64,000 nt of DNA from the NCBI GenBank assembly GCA_030765055.1, contig JAUKNK010000057.1, forward strand, positions 4,100,001 to 4,164,000, read 5' to 3'. Origin of the DNA: Mantis religiosa. Its lineage: Eukaryota > Arthropoda > Insecta > Mantodea > Mantidae. A program made the translations under genes and the position numbers. Positions 1 to 7,348 of the stretch are shown one piece after another. The notes beneath the pieces are model-generated. The model did no database searches and was not told where the DNA came from. It saw only the letters and a list, made by a program, of their open reading frames with translations. The number at the start of each line of letters is the position of its first letter. Position 1 is the first letter of the stretch.

Positions 1-499
1 CATTAGGCTTAAATTTTGCAATAACGTCATTGTGTTTATGCTGGTGATTATTATTTTTGGTAATGAATCCTGCATTTGTAACTAAATTACATTCAATGTT
101 AATGGTATTAAAAGGTATAAAATTAGGTGAATCATTTCCAGTTTTTGTTTCCCCAGGTTTAATAATAGGATTCTTAGAAAAGCCTAACAATTTTCCAAAA
201 TTTGTGAAATCTAGATCTTGTTTTCCTTTATTAGTAATTGTAATTCGATCAGTAATTTTATTTAGCTTAATTTCCAATATTTGTATTTGACTTAGTTTTG
301 CAAGAAAGTCTTTGAATGTATATTGTCCTTTTTCGAATATAATATTCTGAGAACCATATTTTAATACACAATCCTTAACATTTGGTGTTAGAAAAGTAGC
401 ATAAAAGCTTACAACAGAAATGTGTTCATCATCTATGGTCATAGGCTTAGAAAGTCGCAAATGTAATTTTGAAGTAGTTCCTTCTAATGCAATGTACAT
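1..499 (-). CDS. Putative Polinton penton-like minor capsid protein (partial)
   Basis: A reading frame on the minus strand starts at the ATG whose first base is 499 and stays open to the window edge, about 166 codons. The N-terminus begins MYIALEGTTSKLHLRLSK, followed by alternating short beta-strand-like hydrophobic stretches and, near the edge, a His-rich HKHND segment. Start, strand patterns and His motif fit the single jelly-roll minor capsid (penton-like) proteins of Polintons, a resemblance recognised from memory only. The gene diverges from the ATPase gene with 28 bp between the two ATGs, and the ATG is preceded by TAA as in the other genes of the element. The C-terminal part is missing, so another beta-rich virion protein is possible. 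Confidence 0.5.
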   Translation of the reverse strand, partial: MYIALEGTTSKLHLRLSKPMTIDDEHISVVSFYATFLTPNVKDCVLKYGSQNIIFEKGQYTFKDFLAKLSQIQILEIKLNKITDRITITNKGKQDLDFTNFGKLLGFSKNPIIKPGETKTGNDSPNFIPFNTINIECNLVTNAGFITKNNNHQHKHNDVIAKFKPN

Positions 500-527
500 T
501 TATTTAGAGAATAATTTTGTTTTATAA
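500..527. promoter_or_regulatory. Divergent promoter region between minor capsid and ATPase genes
   Basis: Only 28 bp, almost all A/T, separate two divergent start codons. Both ATGs are directly preceded by TAA (TAAATG) on their own strands. The spacer must therefore hold the core promoters or 5' leaders of both genes. Promoter function is inferred from position and the recurring start motif. Confidence 0.45.
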
Positions 528-1216
528 ATGGAATCTACTGACTGGGATACCACATATATTCCGGAAGATGAAAGTGACGAATTTAGAATAACTGGAAAGC
601 TATTACTCGCAACTATTAGAGGGCTAATAGTAGGACCTTCTGGATGTGGAAAAACAGTTCTAACGAATGATAATTTTATTCTTAAAAAAGGTTGGATAAA
701 CGCCTTTCATTACTATATTTTATGTAAAACTTTATATCAAAAGAAATACAAACAACTACAGAAAATATTTAAAGATATTGAAAATGAAACGGGAAACTTT
801 TTGCAACGTTTATAGATAAAGAAGAGGATATAGTGCCACTAGACCAAATGAAAGATAATTCTTTAGTTGTTATAGATGATTGGATTTTAGAAAACCAAGA
901 TATAGTAAGAGAAATATATTTTAGAGGTAGACATAAAGGAATTAGCGTGTTTTGCTTAGGTCAGACTTTTACTAAAATTCCTAAACAACTAATACGGGAT
1001 AATTCAAATTTTGTGTGTTTATATAAACAAGACAATAATAATCTTAAATATGCTTACGATGAGTTTGTGGGAGCAGATATGAATTTTGATAAATTTAAAG
1101 AACTGTGTAATATGTGCTGGAAAAATAACTTTGGTTTTATTACAATTGATATGACAAGAACACCCAATGATGGTAAATACCGCAAACAAATTAAAGATTT
1201 TATAAACGTAGCGTAA
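528..1216 (+). pseudogene. A32-like (FtsK/HerA type) genome-packaging ATPase, one frameshift
   Basis: Packaging ATPases of this family pump viral DNA into preformed capsids. The first frame (528-815) holds a Walker A loop GPSGCGKT encoded around 630-655. The second frame (open through 833-1216) holds a Walker B strand LVVIDDW around 861-885 and a downstream GQTF segment typical of the family. The two halves lie in different frames, joined near 790-815 next to a T-run, so a single-base indel breaks an otherwise complete protein of about 230 residues. The start at 528 is preceded by TTTTATAA. The family call is strong; whether the break is mutation or sequencing error cannot be told. Confidence 0.85.
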
Positions 1217-1268
1217 AACATTACGTAAAAGGTTACGTAAAACGTAAAAGGTAACGTTAAAACGTTAA

Positions 1269-1316
<48 letters not shown>

Positions 1317-1328
1317 TTTGCGTTATAA
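1217..1328 (+). repeat. ACGTAAAA-type degenerate repeats followed by a (TA)n microsatellite
   Basis: The gap between the ATPase and the next gene opens with several spaced copies of TTACGTAAAA and AACGTT words (1217-1270) and continues with an uninterrupted alternating AT run of 44 bp (1271-1314). The next gene's ATG (1329) follows after a short GCGTTATAA leader. No ORF is supported here. Microsatellites of this kind are prone to length change, and the palindromic TTACGTAA words could be protein-binding sites. Confidence 0.7.
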
Positions 1329-2728
1329 ATGAATAAATTACCTAAACATCCAGAAGAACGTCTAAAATTAAGACAGCAATTAATAGAAGAATTTAAAGAA
1401 TGGAAAAGACAACCTATAATGCTATATGAATTAAATAAAAAAAAGAACAACCTATTATAGATGCAATTAAAGAAAATAAGAATGAATTACACGCTTTAGT
1501 TGAACAAAATAAAAACACTTTTAATGATTTAATTCCACTTTCTAAGCAAAATCGAGATGATAATGAAGTTTTTATGCCACAATCAGAGACGCAATCTGTT
1601 TCCAGCTTGCGGCCAAAAGCTATTACAGAGTATAGTACTATTAGCATAGGTCAAAAATTGGGAAAGTATTTAAATGAAAAAGACAGCCCTCCAGTATTTG
1701 AAATTAGAGCTGATGGAACCAAGTTGTTTATTGGAAACTCAGAAATAATTCCTAATGGTGATAATATTATTATTGAAGGAAAAACATACGAAGGAACTAA
1801 TGGTTTGCTCACTTTACTCACTAAGAAAAAAGATATTCCAGAAGGTATAGTTAAAGATGACGATTATTTGAACTATGAAGAAATCCTTATAAAATCTAAT
1901 GCCATTTATCAAAATAATGATCCAAGTACTGGAAGACCGAAATCTAGTCAAGGTAAAAAGTATGATACTTATATTAAACCAATGTGGGAAAAATTAACTG
2001 GAAGACCTAGGTCTAATTCATATGTTTCTTCACCTAGATCCTATTCACCTGTTTCTGCATTTAGAGTTGGCAAAGGAGTTATAGAAGCTTACACAGGAAA
2101 ACAGAAGGAATATGTATTATTGGATAATATCAGTCAACTTTTAAAAAGAATTGGTATTCTTGACGGTGCATGGAAAGCAGGTAATCACAGTCCAGAAATT
2201 AAGAATGAAATAGCAAGTATCTATGATATGTATTTTAAACAGCTTAACACAATCGATACAAATATGGAAAATAATCAAAATGCTGCATATATATTAGGGT
2301 CTTTAATCAAATGTACACCAAAAAGTATTTTAAGTGGTAAGTATGGTTCAGGATTTTTTAATAAAATTTTGAATTCAGGAATAATGCCAGAAATGCATAT
2401 GTACAACTTCACAAGAGGAAAAAAGTATAATTACTGTGGACCTGGGACTAAACTAGATGAACGATTAGCAAGAGGTGATGAACCTATTAATAATTTAGAT
2501 TCTGCATGTTTAAATCACGACATAGCCTATAGAGATCATAAAGATTTAGAATCAAGACATGTAGCAGATAAAGAATTGCAATTAGCAGCCAAAGAAATTC
2601 AAAACGATCCTAATACACCATTAGGTGATAAATTTGATGCTGCATTAGTAAGAGGGGGAATGTGGACAAAACGTAAATTAGGTTTTGGGATTATTGAACG
2701 AAAAATAGGAATACCTGTTTGTCTATAA
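1329..2728 (+). pseudogene. Virion protein with parvovirus-type phospholipase A2 domain, one frameshift
   Basis: The likely start is the ATG at 1329, in the TATAAATG context. The opening 43 codons end early at a run of eight adenines near 1437-1445; the adjacent frame then stays open to 2728. The C-terminal third carries a secreted-PLA2-like core: a calcium-loop motif YCGPGT (about 2432-2449) and a catalytic-type HD pair in LNHDIAYRDH (about 2506-2535). In parvoviruses this fold sits in a capsid protein and breaches endosomal membranes. Its place among packaging, protease and fibre genes suggests a minor virion component. The middle of the protein (Ser/Pro-rich near 2000-2060) is unrecognised. 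Membrane breaching is inferred from the family, not shown. Confidence 0.7.
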
Positions 2729-2753
2729 AAATCACATATTTTTTCTATAATAA

Positions 2754-3635
2754 ATGTTGCTACCGGCATTACTTATCATTGAGAAATTTCTTAGAAGTTT
2801 CAAAAAAGGAAGCAGTATTCACTATGGTGGTTCCCTTCTTCCAATATCTACAATTATACAGGCATTGCTTAAAATACGAGAACTCATAGAAGCTAAAAAA
2901 CCTACACCTGCTAAATTCGGAAATGCTGTTACATTGAGCGAATATAAAAAGGCAATTAATACGCTTAAAAGAGCAAAACTTGGGGGTTCGATTGAAATAA
3001 AATATGGAGGTTTCGTATTTACAATACCTATGATTATTGGGGCTTTAACAGCTATAGGATCACTTGCAGGTGGAAGTGCTGCTATTGCTAAAACAGTTCT
3101 TGATAATAAGAAAAATCAAAAGGAACTTGAAGAACAAAAACGTCATAATTTAGCTATGGAAGCAAAAGCTGGTTCTGGAATGTGCATTAAAAAAAAAGAG
3201 GACAATTATGTCTCGCCTTTAAGTAATATAGATATTATGAATTATGTAAAAAAATTAGGTATCAAACATTTTAGAGGTGTATTTATGTCAGATACGCTTC
3301 CTTTAAAACCAAAAGATAGGGGATATGGAGTTGTTAATTTTGAAGATAATTCTAGTATAGGAACACATTGGATATGTTATTGGAAAGAGGGTAAAATAGC
3401 GTATGTTTTCGATTCTTTTGGAACTGGATTACCAATATCTTTAATTAAGTATTTAAAGGGAAATAGAATAGATTTCTTAAAATTTGTTAGAGCAGACACT
3501 GTGCAACACACGTCACAAGTAATTTGTGGTCATCTATGTATTACAGTTCTTAAATTATTTTCGGATGGATATTCTTTTCCGGTTATTCAAAGTCTATTAA
3601 AATCATATCCCAACTTATGGAAACGTTATTTTTAA
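2754..3635 (+). CDS. Hydrophobic membrane-active-like region fused to adenain-type cysteine protease
   Basis: Intact 293-residue ORF starting in the TAATAAATG context. The C-terminal half is an adenovirus-type maturation protease: His205 in GTHWICYW, Asp220 in FDSFG and Cys258 in QVICGH form the expected His-Asp-Cys triad, with a second Cys at 262. The N-terminal half is unusual. It has glycine pairs (YGGS, LGGS, YGGF, LAGGS) and a strongly hydrophobic stretch around residues 86-112 (FTIPMIIGAL), like the small core or membrane-lytic proteins of adeno-like viruses. LAGG|S at about 104-108 fits the general adenain cleavage pattern, so self-processing is possible. The gene lies 25 bp after the PLA2 protein and 9 bp before the fibre-like gene. 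Confidence 0.85.
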   Translation: MLLPALLIIEKFLRSFKKGSSIHYGGSLLPISTIIQALLKIRELIEAKKPTPAKFGNAVTLSEYKKAINTLKRAKLGGSIEIKYGGFVFTIPMIIGALTAIGSLAGGSAAIAKTVLDNKKNQKELEEQKRHNLAMEAKAGSGMCIKKKEDNYVSPLSNIDIMNYVKKLGIKHFRGVFMSDTLPLKPKDRGYGVVNFEDNSSIGTHWICYWKEGKIAYVFDSFGTGLPISLIKYLKGNRIDFLKFVRADTVQHTSQVICGHLCITVLKLFSDGYSFPVIQSLLKSYPNLWKRYF

Positions 3636-3644
3636 TATTCATAA

Positions 3645-4655
3645 ATGGGAATTAACATTTATGGAAATCCATCCATTACGAATAATATTGATCTTGATAT
3701 AGATTGTATTAAAAGTGACTTACTTGCAGAACTTAAAAATGACAACATCAAAATAGCAGAAGATAAAGTTAAAGATGATATTCTAGGTATACTTAATCAA
3801 ATAACAAAACAAACTGAAAATATTGTAATGAATAATTTATTAGAGAAATTAAAACAGTTAGATAGCACATTAGAAAATGCTGTAAAGAAAACCGTGGAAG
3901 AAATGATAAATATTAAAACGGATGGAGATAAGATCAAATATTTGCAGGATAAACTCGTGGAAATGAAAACAGAGATATATAGTATAGAAACTACCACAAA
4001 GGAAGCATTATTTAATGAATTACGAGAATTAGAAACTAAGACAAAACAAGAGGTAGTAAGCCAAATAGATGTTAAAACTAAAAATATTCACAGCGAATTT
4101 ACAAAAACATTAAATAATATGTTCAACATTACAAAAAACTATGTATCATTTAAACATCGAAGAGCCGTCAAAATAAAAGATGGTGTGGATCACTATGATG
4201 CTGCAACAAAGGGTCAATTGGATAAAGCAATCGAACAAGTTAAAACATTATCTAGACCAAAGAGAACTCCTGATGACGAAAATTACGATTTTGAAGGTAA
4301 ACGATTGACGAATGTTCAGTCACCTCTTGATCAATATGATGCAGTAAACCTTAGTTATCTCGAGAAAAATATAATTAGCATAATAAATATATTTGGAGTA
4401 CTAAAGGATAATTTATTTCAATTTAACGGTTTGGACTTCTATCCTATATTTAACCATTTTAAGGTAGTTCGAATAGATTCCAATAACAGAGAAAATTTTA
4501 CGATTAGAAAAAGCAGAAATGGAACAAATTTAACTGTACCATTTACTGTTCGACCTAATGAATACCTATATTTAGTAAAATCTCCAGATATCGATATTCA
4601 ACCGGGATTCAAAGTGTTTATAAATTTGTATGTTCAATACAGTTTGGATTCCTAA
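3645..4655 (+). CDS. Fibre-like coiled-coil virion protein
   Basis: Intact 336-residue ORF starting in the ATAAATG context. The first half is highly charged with heptad-like spacing (about residues 20-170), as in long trimeric coiled coils. Two related segments, HYDAATKGQLDKA and QYDAVNLSYLEKN (about residues 186-240), match the short repeat seen in trimeric tail or receptor-binding fibres. The C-terminal 100 residues are beta-rich without charge runs and could be a head domain. Position among capsid-type genes supports a spike or fibre role. No sequence family was recognised, so function rests on architecture. Confidence 0.5.
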   Translation: MGINIYGNPSITNNIDLDIDCIKSDLLAELKNDNIKIAEDKVKDDILGILNQITKQTENIVMNNLLEKLKQLDSTLENAVKKTVEEMINIKTDGDKIKYLQDKLVEMKTEIYSIETTTKEALFNELRELETKTKQEVVSQIDVKTKNIHSEFTKTLNNMFNITKNYVSFKHRRAVKIKDGVDHYDAATKGQLDKAIEQVKTLSRPKRTPDDENYDFEGKRLTNVQSPLDQYDAVNLSYLEKNIISIINIFGVLKDNLFQFNGLDFYPIFNHFKVVRIDSNNRENFTIRKSRNGTNLTVPFTVRPNEYLYLVKSPDIDIQPGFKVFINLYVQYSLDS

Positions 4656-4669
4656 TTTTTTGTCTTTAA

Positions 4670-4771
4670 ATGGATTTTAAAACTACCATTACAATGTGCT
4701 GGTATGGAACATATGAATTAATGAGAATAATCATTAGAGCATTGCGCAGAAAACAAAAGAACAGAGATTAA
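4670..4771 (+). CDS. Tiny basic peptide ORF (33 aa)
   Basis: A 33-codon ORF begins with TTTAAATG, the start motif used by its neighbours, 14 bp after the fibre-like gene. The peptide has a short N-terminal part, then a hydrophobic patch (ELMRIIIRAL) and a basic tail ending RRKQKNRD. This could be an amphipathic helix or a small DNA-binding core peptide. It is supported only by the start motif, spacing and lack of overlap with other genes. Confidence 0.35.
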   Translation: MDFKTTITMCWYGTYELMRIIIRALRRKQKNRD

Positions 4772-4798
4772 CTTTTTAAAGAATTTTATCTTTTATAA

Positions 4799-4942
4799 AT
4801 GACTACTACATATTGCGTAAAGTGTAAAACCAAAACTAATAACACTAGTCCTATTAATAAGGCAACAAAAAATGGAAAAACATATATATTATCCAAATGT
4901 GCTATATGTGGATCAAATAAATCTACGTTTAAAAAAACTTAG
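4799..4942 (+). CDS. Zinc-ribbon protein (DUF5679-like), probably the N-terminal module of the integrase
   Basis: A 47-codon ORF beginning TTATAAATG with two CxxC pairs (YCVKC near the start, KCAICG near the end), the pattern of the short DUF5679 zinc ribbon. It ends at a run of seven adenines followed by CTTAG. The integrase frame opens at 4933 within that run and has no ATG for 168 bp. A one-base slip or indel in the A-run would therefore join the ribbon to the integrase. From memory, Polinton integrases can carry such a ribbon at the N-terminus, which favours a fused protein. Confidence 0.65.
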   Translation: MTTTYCVKCKTKTNNTSPINKATKNGKTYILSKCAICGSNKSTFKKT

Positions 4943-5937
4943 ACGCAGTCAGAGATCGCAAAGCTCGAGACATTAAGCCTGAAAAATCCGAAAGAGATCA
5001 AATAATAGATGAATTACATAAACCAGCTAGAAGGAATTATAAAACACGAAAAGTAATAACATATGGAATTGATGATTTATGGCAAGCTGATTTAGTAGAA
5101 ATGGATACTGGCAATCTTAAAGGCGTTTCTAAGATAAATAAGGGATATATATATATAGTAACTATAATAGATATATTTTCAAAAATGGCTTGGGTTATAC
5201 CATTAAAAAACAAAACCGGTAAAGATGTTATAAAAGCTTTTAAAGAGATATTTAATATAACTGGACGTATTCCTAGAAATTTGCAAACTGAAAAAGGTAA
5301 GGAATTTTACAATAAAGAATTTAAAGAACTCATGAAGAAATATGATATTAATCATTATTCAACATATACAAATATTAAAGCGTCAGTTGTGGAGCGATTT
5401 AATAGGACTCTAAAGGAGAAAATGTGGAAACAGTTCTCTATTCAGGGTAATTATAAATGGATTGATATATTACAAAAATTAGTTAATAGCTATAATAATA
5501 CATATCACACCACTATCAAAATGAAGCCCATTGAAGTTAATTTAAAAAACCAAGAGGCTATCTATTATGATGTATATCGCCCGAATATAATTGAGTCGCG
5601 AAGCTCTAAGAATTTAAGATATAAAGTTGGTGATAAAGTTCGCATTAGTAAAATTAAAGGCTTATTTGAAAAAGGATATACAGCTAACTGGTCTACAGAG
5701 ATATTCACTGTTGATAAAGCTATACCAGGTAACCCTCCATATTACCATCTTAAGGATTCTAAAGGTGAAGAAATTTTAGGTGCATTTTATGAACAAGAAA
5801 TGCAGAAAACGCAATTTCCTAATGTATATTTAGTTGAAAAAGTGTTGCGTAAGAAAGGTGATCAAGTGTATGTTAAGTGGCTTGGCTTTAATAGTTTACA
5901 CAATAGTTGGGTACCTATAAAGGATGTTGTGATGTAA
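4933..5937 (+). CDS. Polinton integrase, DDE type with C-terminal chromodomain
   Basis: Integrates the element DNA into the genome. The frame is open from 4933, but the first ATG is at 5101, inside the conserved start of the catalytic core, so the true N-terminus probably comes from the zinc-ribbon ORF upstream. The core contains the first catalytic Asp in LWQADLVEM (about 5077-5103) and the Glu in VVERFNRTLK (about 5389-5417). At the second catalytic position the sequence reads LQTEKGKEF (about 5281-5307), where the family has Asp, so one metal ligand is changed to Glu. The C-terminus (VYLVEKVLRKKGDQVYVKWL, from about 5824) is a chromodomain. A GDKVRISK strand near 5627 fits the SH3-like linker. 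Confidence 0.9.
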   Translation, partial: KNLDAVRDRKARDIKPEKSERDQIIDELHKPARRNYKTRKVITYGIDDLWQADLVEMDTGNLKGVSKINKGYIYIVTIIDIFSKMAWVIPLKNKTGKDVIKAFKEIFNITGRIPRNLQTEKGKEFYNKEFKELMKKYDINHYSTYTNIKASVVERFNRTLKEKMWKQFSIQGNYKWIDILQKLVNSYNNTYHTTIKMKPIEVNLKNQEAIYYDVYRPNIIESRSSKNLRYKVGDKVRISKIKGLFEKGYTANWSTEIFTVDKAIPGNPPYYHLKDSKGEEILGAFYEQEMQKTQFPNVYLVEKVLRKKGDQVYVKWLGFNSLHNSWVPIKDVVM

Positions 5938-5958
5938 TCGTTGGTATTCTACAGTTAC

Positions 5959-6022
5959 GTGTATTTTACAGAGGCACAAGTTTTACATTTAAAAATATTT
6001 TAAGTACTAAATGGAAGTAAAA
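5959..6022 (+). repeat. Leader cassette copy 1
   Basis: First of three related segments of about 60 bp that each run from GTATTTTACAGAG to the start TAAATGGAAGTA of the next gene. This copy is the most diverged (GGCACAAG where the others have GCAGTAAG) and leads into the repeat-protein gene. Confidence 0.7.
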
Positions 6023-6816
6023 AACAACTCCTCAATCTCTGAACTATATGGAATATTTAATAATCATTTGCTATATGATAACATATATAAACATTTGAGT
6101 TTAAATGATTTACAAAATTTGTATAACACAGATATCCATATTAGATCCACTGTGGTTGATTATATAAAAAGAAAACCAATTACAGAAATAGAATGGAAAT
6201 TTGTTTCAATAGAGCCAAATCTATCTGAAGATTTTATACGTGAATTCCATGATAAAGTTGATTGGATTAAAATTTCACGGTATAATAATCTATCTGAAGA
6301 TTTTATATGTGAATTCCCTGATAAAGTTAAAAACTATCTGAAGATTTTATACGAGAATTTCAAGATAAAGTTAATTGGTACTATATATCAAAATATCAGA
6401 AACTATCTGGAGATTTTATGTGTGAGTTTCAGGATAAAGTTGTTTGGATTATAATTTTACAGTATCAGAAACTATCTGAGGATTTTATACGAGAATTTAA
6501 GGATAAAGTTAATTGGTACTATATATCAAAATATCAGAAACTATCTGGAGATTTTATTAGAGAGTTTCAAGATAAAGTTGATTGGGAAATGATTTCATGG
6601 TGGCAAATACTATCAGAAGATTTTATTCGTGAATTTAAAGATAAAGTTAATTGGTCAATGATATCAGCACATCAAAAACTATCAGAGGATTTCATACGCG
6701 AGTTTCAAGATAGAGTTTGCTGGGACACAATTGCATGGGCTCAGCATTATGTATCTGATGAGTTTAGAGAAGAATTTAAAAACATCTTATCAGAATATGA
6801 AGAAGATACAGACTAG
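6011..6816 (+). pseudogene. Tandem-repeat protein (24-residue LSEDFIREF repeats), frame disrupted
   Basis: Starts ATGGAAGTA after leader copy 1. The N-terminal 70 residues (NHLLYDNIYKHLSLNDLQNL) look like an F-box-type helical region. The rest consists of repeats of about 24 residues built on LSEDFIREFxDKVxWxxIS, roughly eight in the DNA. One repeat near 6325-6340 has lost its end and shifts frame, and the frame is regained in the ORF that runs to 6816. Repeats of this kind resemble F-box-associated repeat proteins of giant DNA viruses, from memory. A role in hijacking ubiquitin ligases or in host interaction is only an inference. Confidence 0.55.
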
Positions 6817-6966
6817 TTTGCTTTTTTTTTAAAAAATTATATCTAATATGGAAATAAATACAGATCTAGTCAAATAGCTATTAAGTCATATGACATACCA
6901 TAATATGAACGCTTTGATTAATAAAAACGATGATATTGTTTAAAATATTTGCTTAACAAATTTTCC

Positions 6967-7026
6967 GTGTATTTTACAGAGCAGTAAGTTTTTATTAAAA
7001 TATTTTTTGAGTAATAAATGGAAGTA
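6967..7026 (+). repeat. Leader cassette copy 2
   Basis: GTGTATTTTACAGAGCAG, then TAAGTTTTTATT, an A/T-rich spacer and TAATAAATGGAAGTA. It aligns with copies 1 and 3 over its whole length and ends in the start codon of the small zinc-binding gene. Confidence 0.75.
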
Positions 7027-7308
7027 CAAAATATTATGAGAAAGTGCAGTGTCTGTAAAACTGCTAAACCTCTTAATACTGATGAATTTGTTAGAAATAA
7101 AACAATGAAAGGTGGTATAGGATATACATGCAGGGTATGTCAAAAAATAATGAACCAAAAAAATCTTGAGAAAATTTATTGTGAACCATGTCAGAAATAT
7201 TGTACAAAATTACATTTTAAAAACCATACAAAAACTACAATGCATGAATTATTAGTATTTAAACAAAAAATAGATTTGGAAAATTCCCCTGTATTTACAG
7301 AGCAGTAA
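7018..7308 (+). CDS. Small zinc-binding protein (CxxC pairs plus C2H2-like finger)
   Basis: Intact 96-residue ORF in the TAATAAATG context. It has CSVC and CRVC pairs spaced about 34 residues apart, as in small HNH or recombination-endonuclease-VII-like zinc ribbons, followed by CEPC...HFKNHTKTTMH, a C2H2-type finger. The last codons overlap the beginning of leader copy 3. A nucleic-acid-binding role is likely. No catalytic His-Asn-His set is clear, so nuclease activity is not claimed. Confidence 0.6.
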   Translation: MEVQNIMRKCSVCKTAKPLNTDEFVRNKTMKGGIGYTCRVCQKIMNQKNLEKIYCEPCQKYCTKLHFKNHTKTTMHELLVFKQKIDLENSPVFTEQ

Positions 7309-7348
7309 GTTTTGCTCTTAAAATTTTTTTTCTTAATAAATGGAAGTA
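7291..7348 (+). repeat. Leader cassette copy 3
   Basis: GTATTTACAGAGCAGTAAG followed by an A/T-rich spacer and TAATAAATGGAAGTA. It overlaps the stop codon of the zinc-binding gene and supplies the 5' end of the polymerase gene. Its ATG at 7340 runs only ten codons before a stop, so the polymerase is already out of frame just after its first codons. Confidence 0.75.

Noticed and set aside
57..290. Plus-strand ORF of 77 codons at the left edge
   Set aside because: It lies antisense to the better-supported minus-strand minor capsid frame, which runs open from 499 to the edge and has the element's start motif.
833..1216. Separate gene starting with GTG at 833
   Set aside because: It contains only the Walker B half of the ATPase; its start codon is an artefact of the frameshift.
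7312..7339. Polymerase start at 7312
   Set aside because: The codon there is TTG and overlaps leader copy 3; the copied leader points to 7340, with 7396 as the first in-frame ATG.
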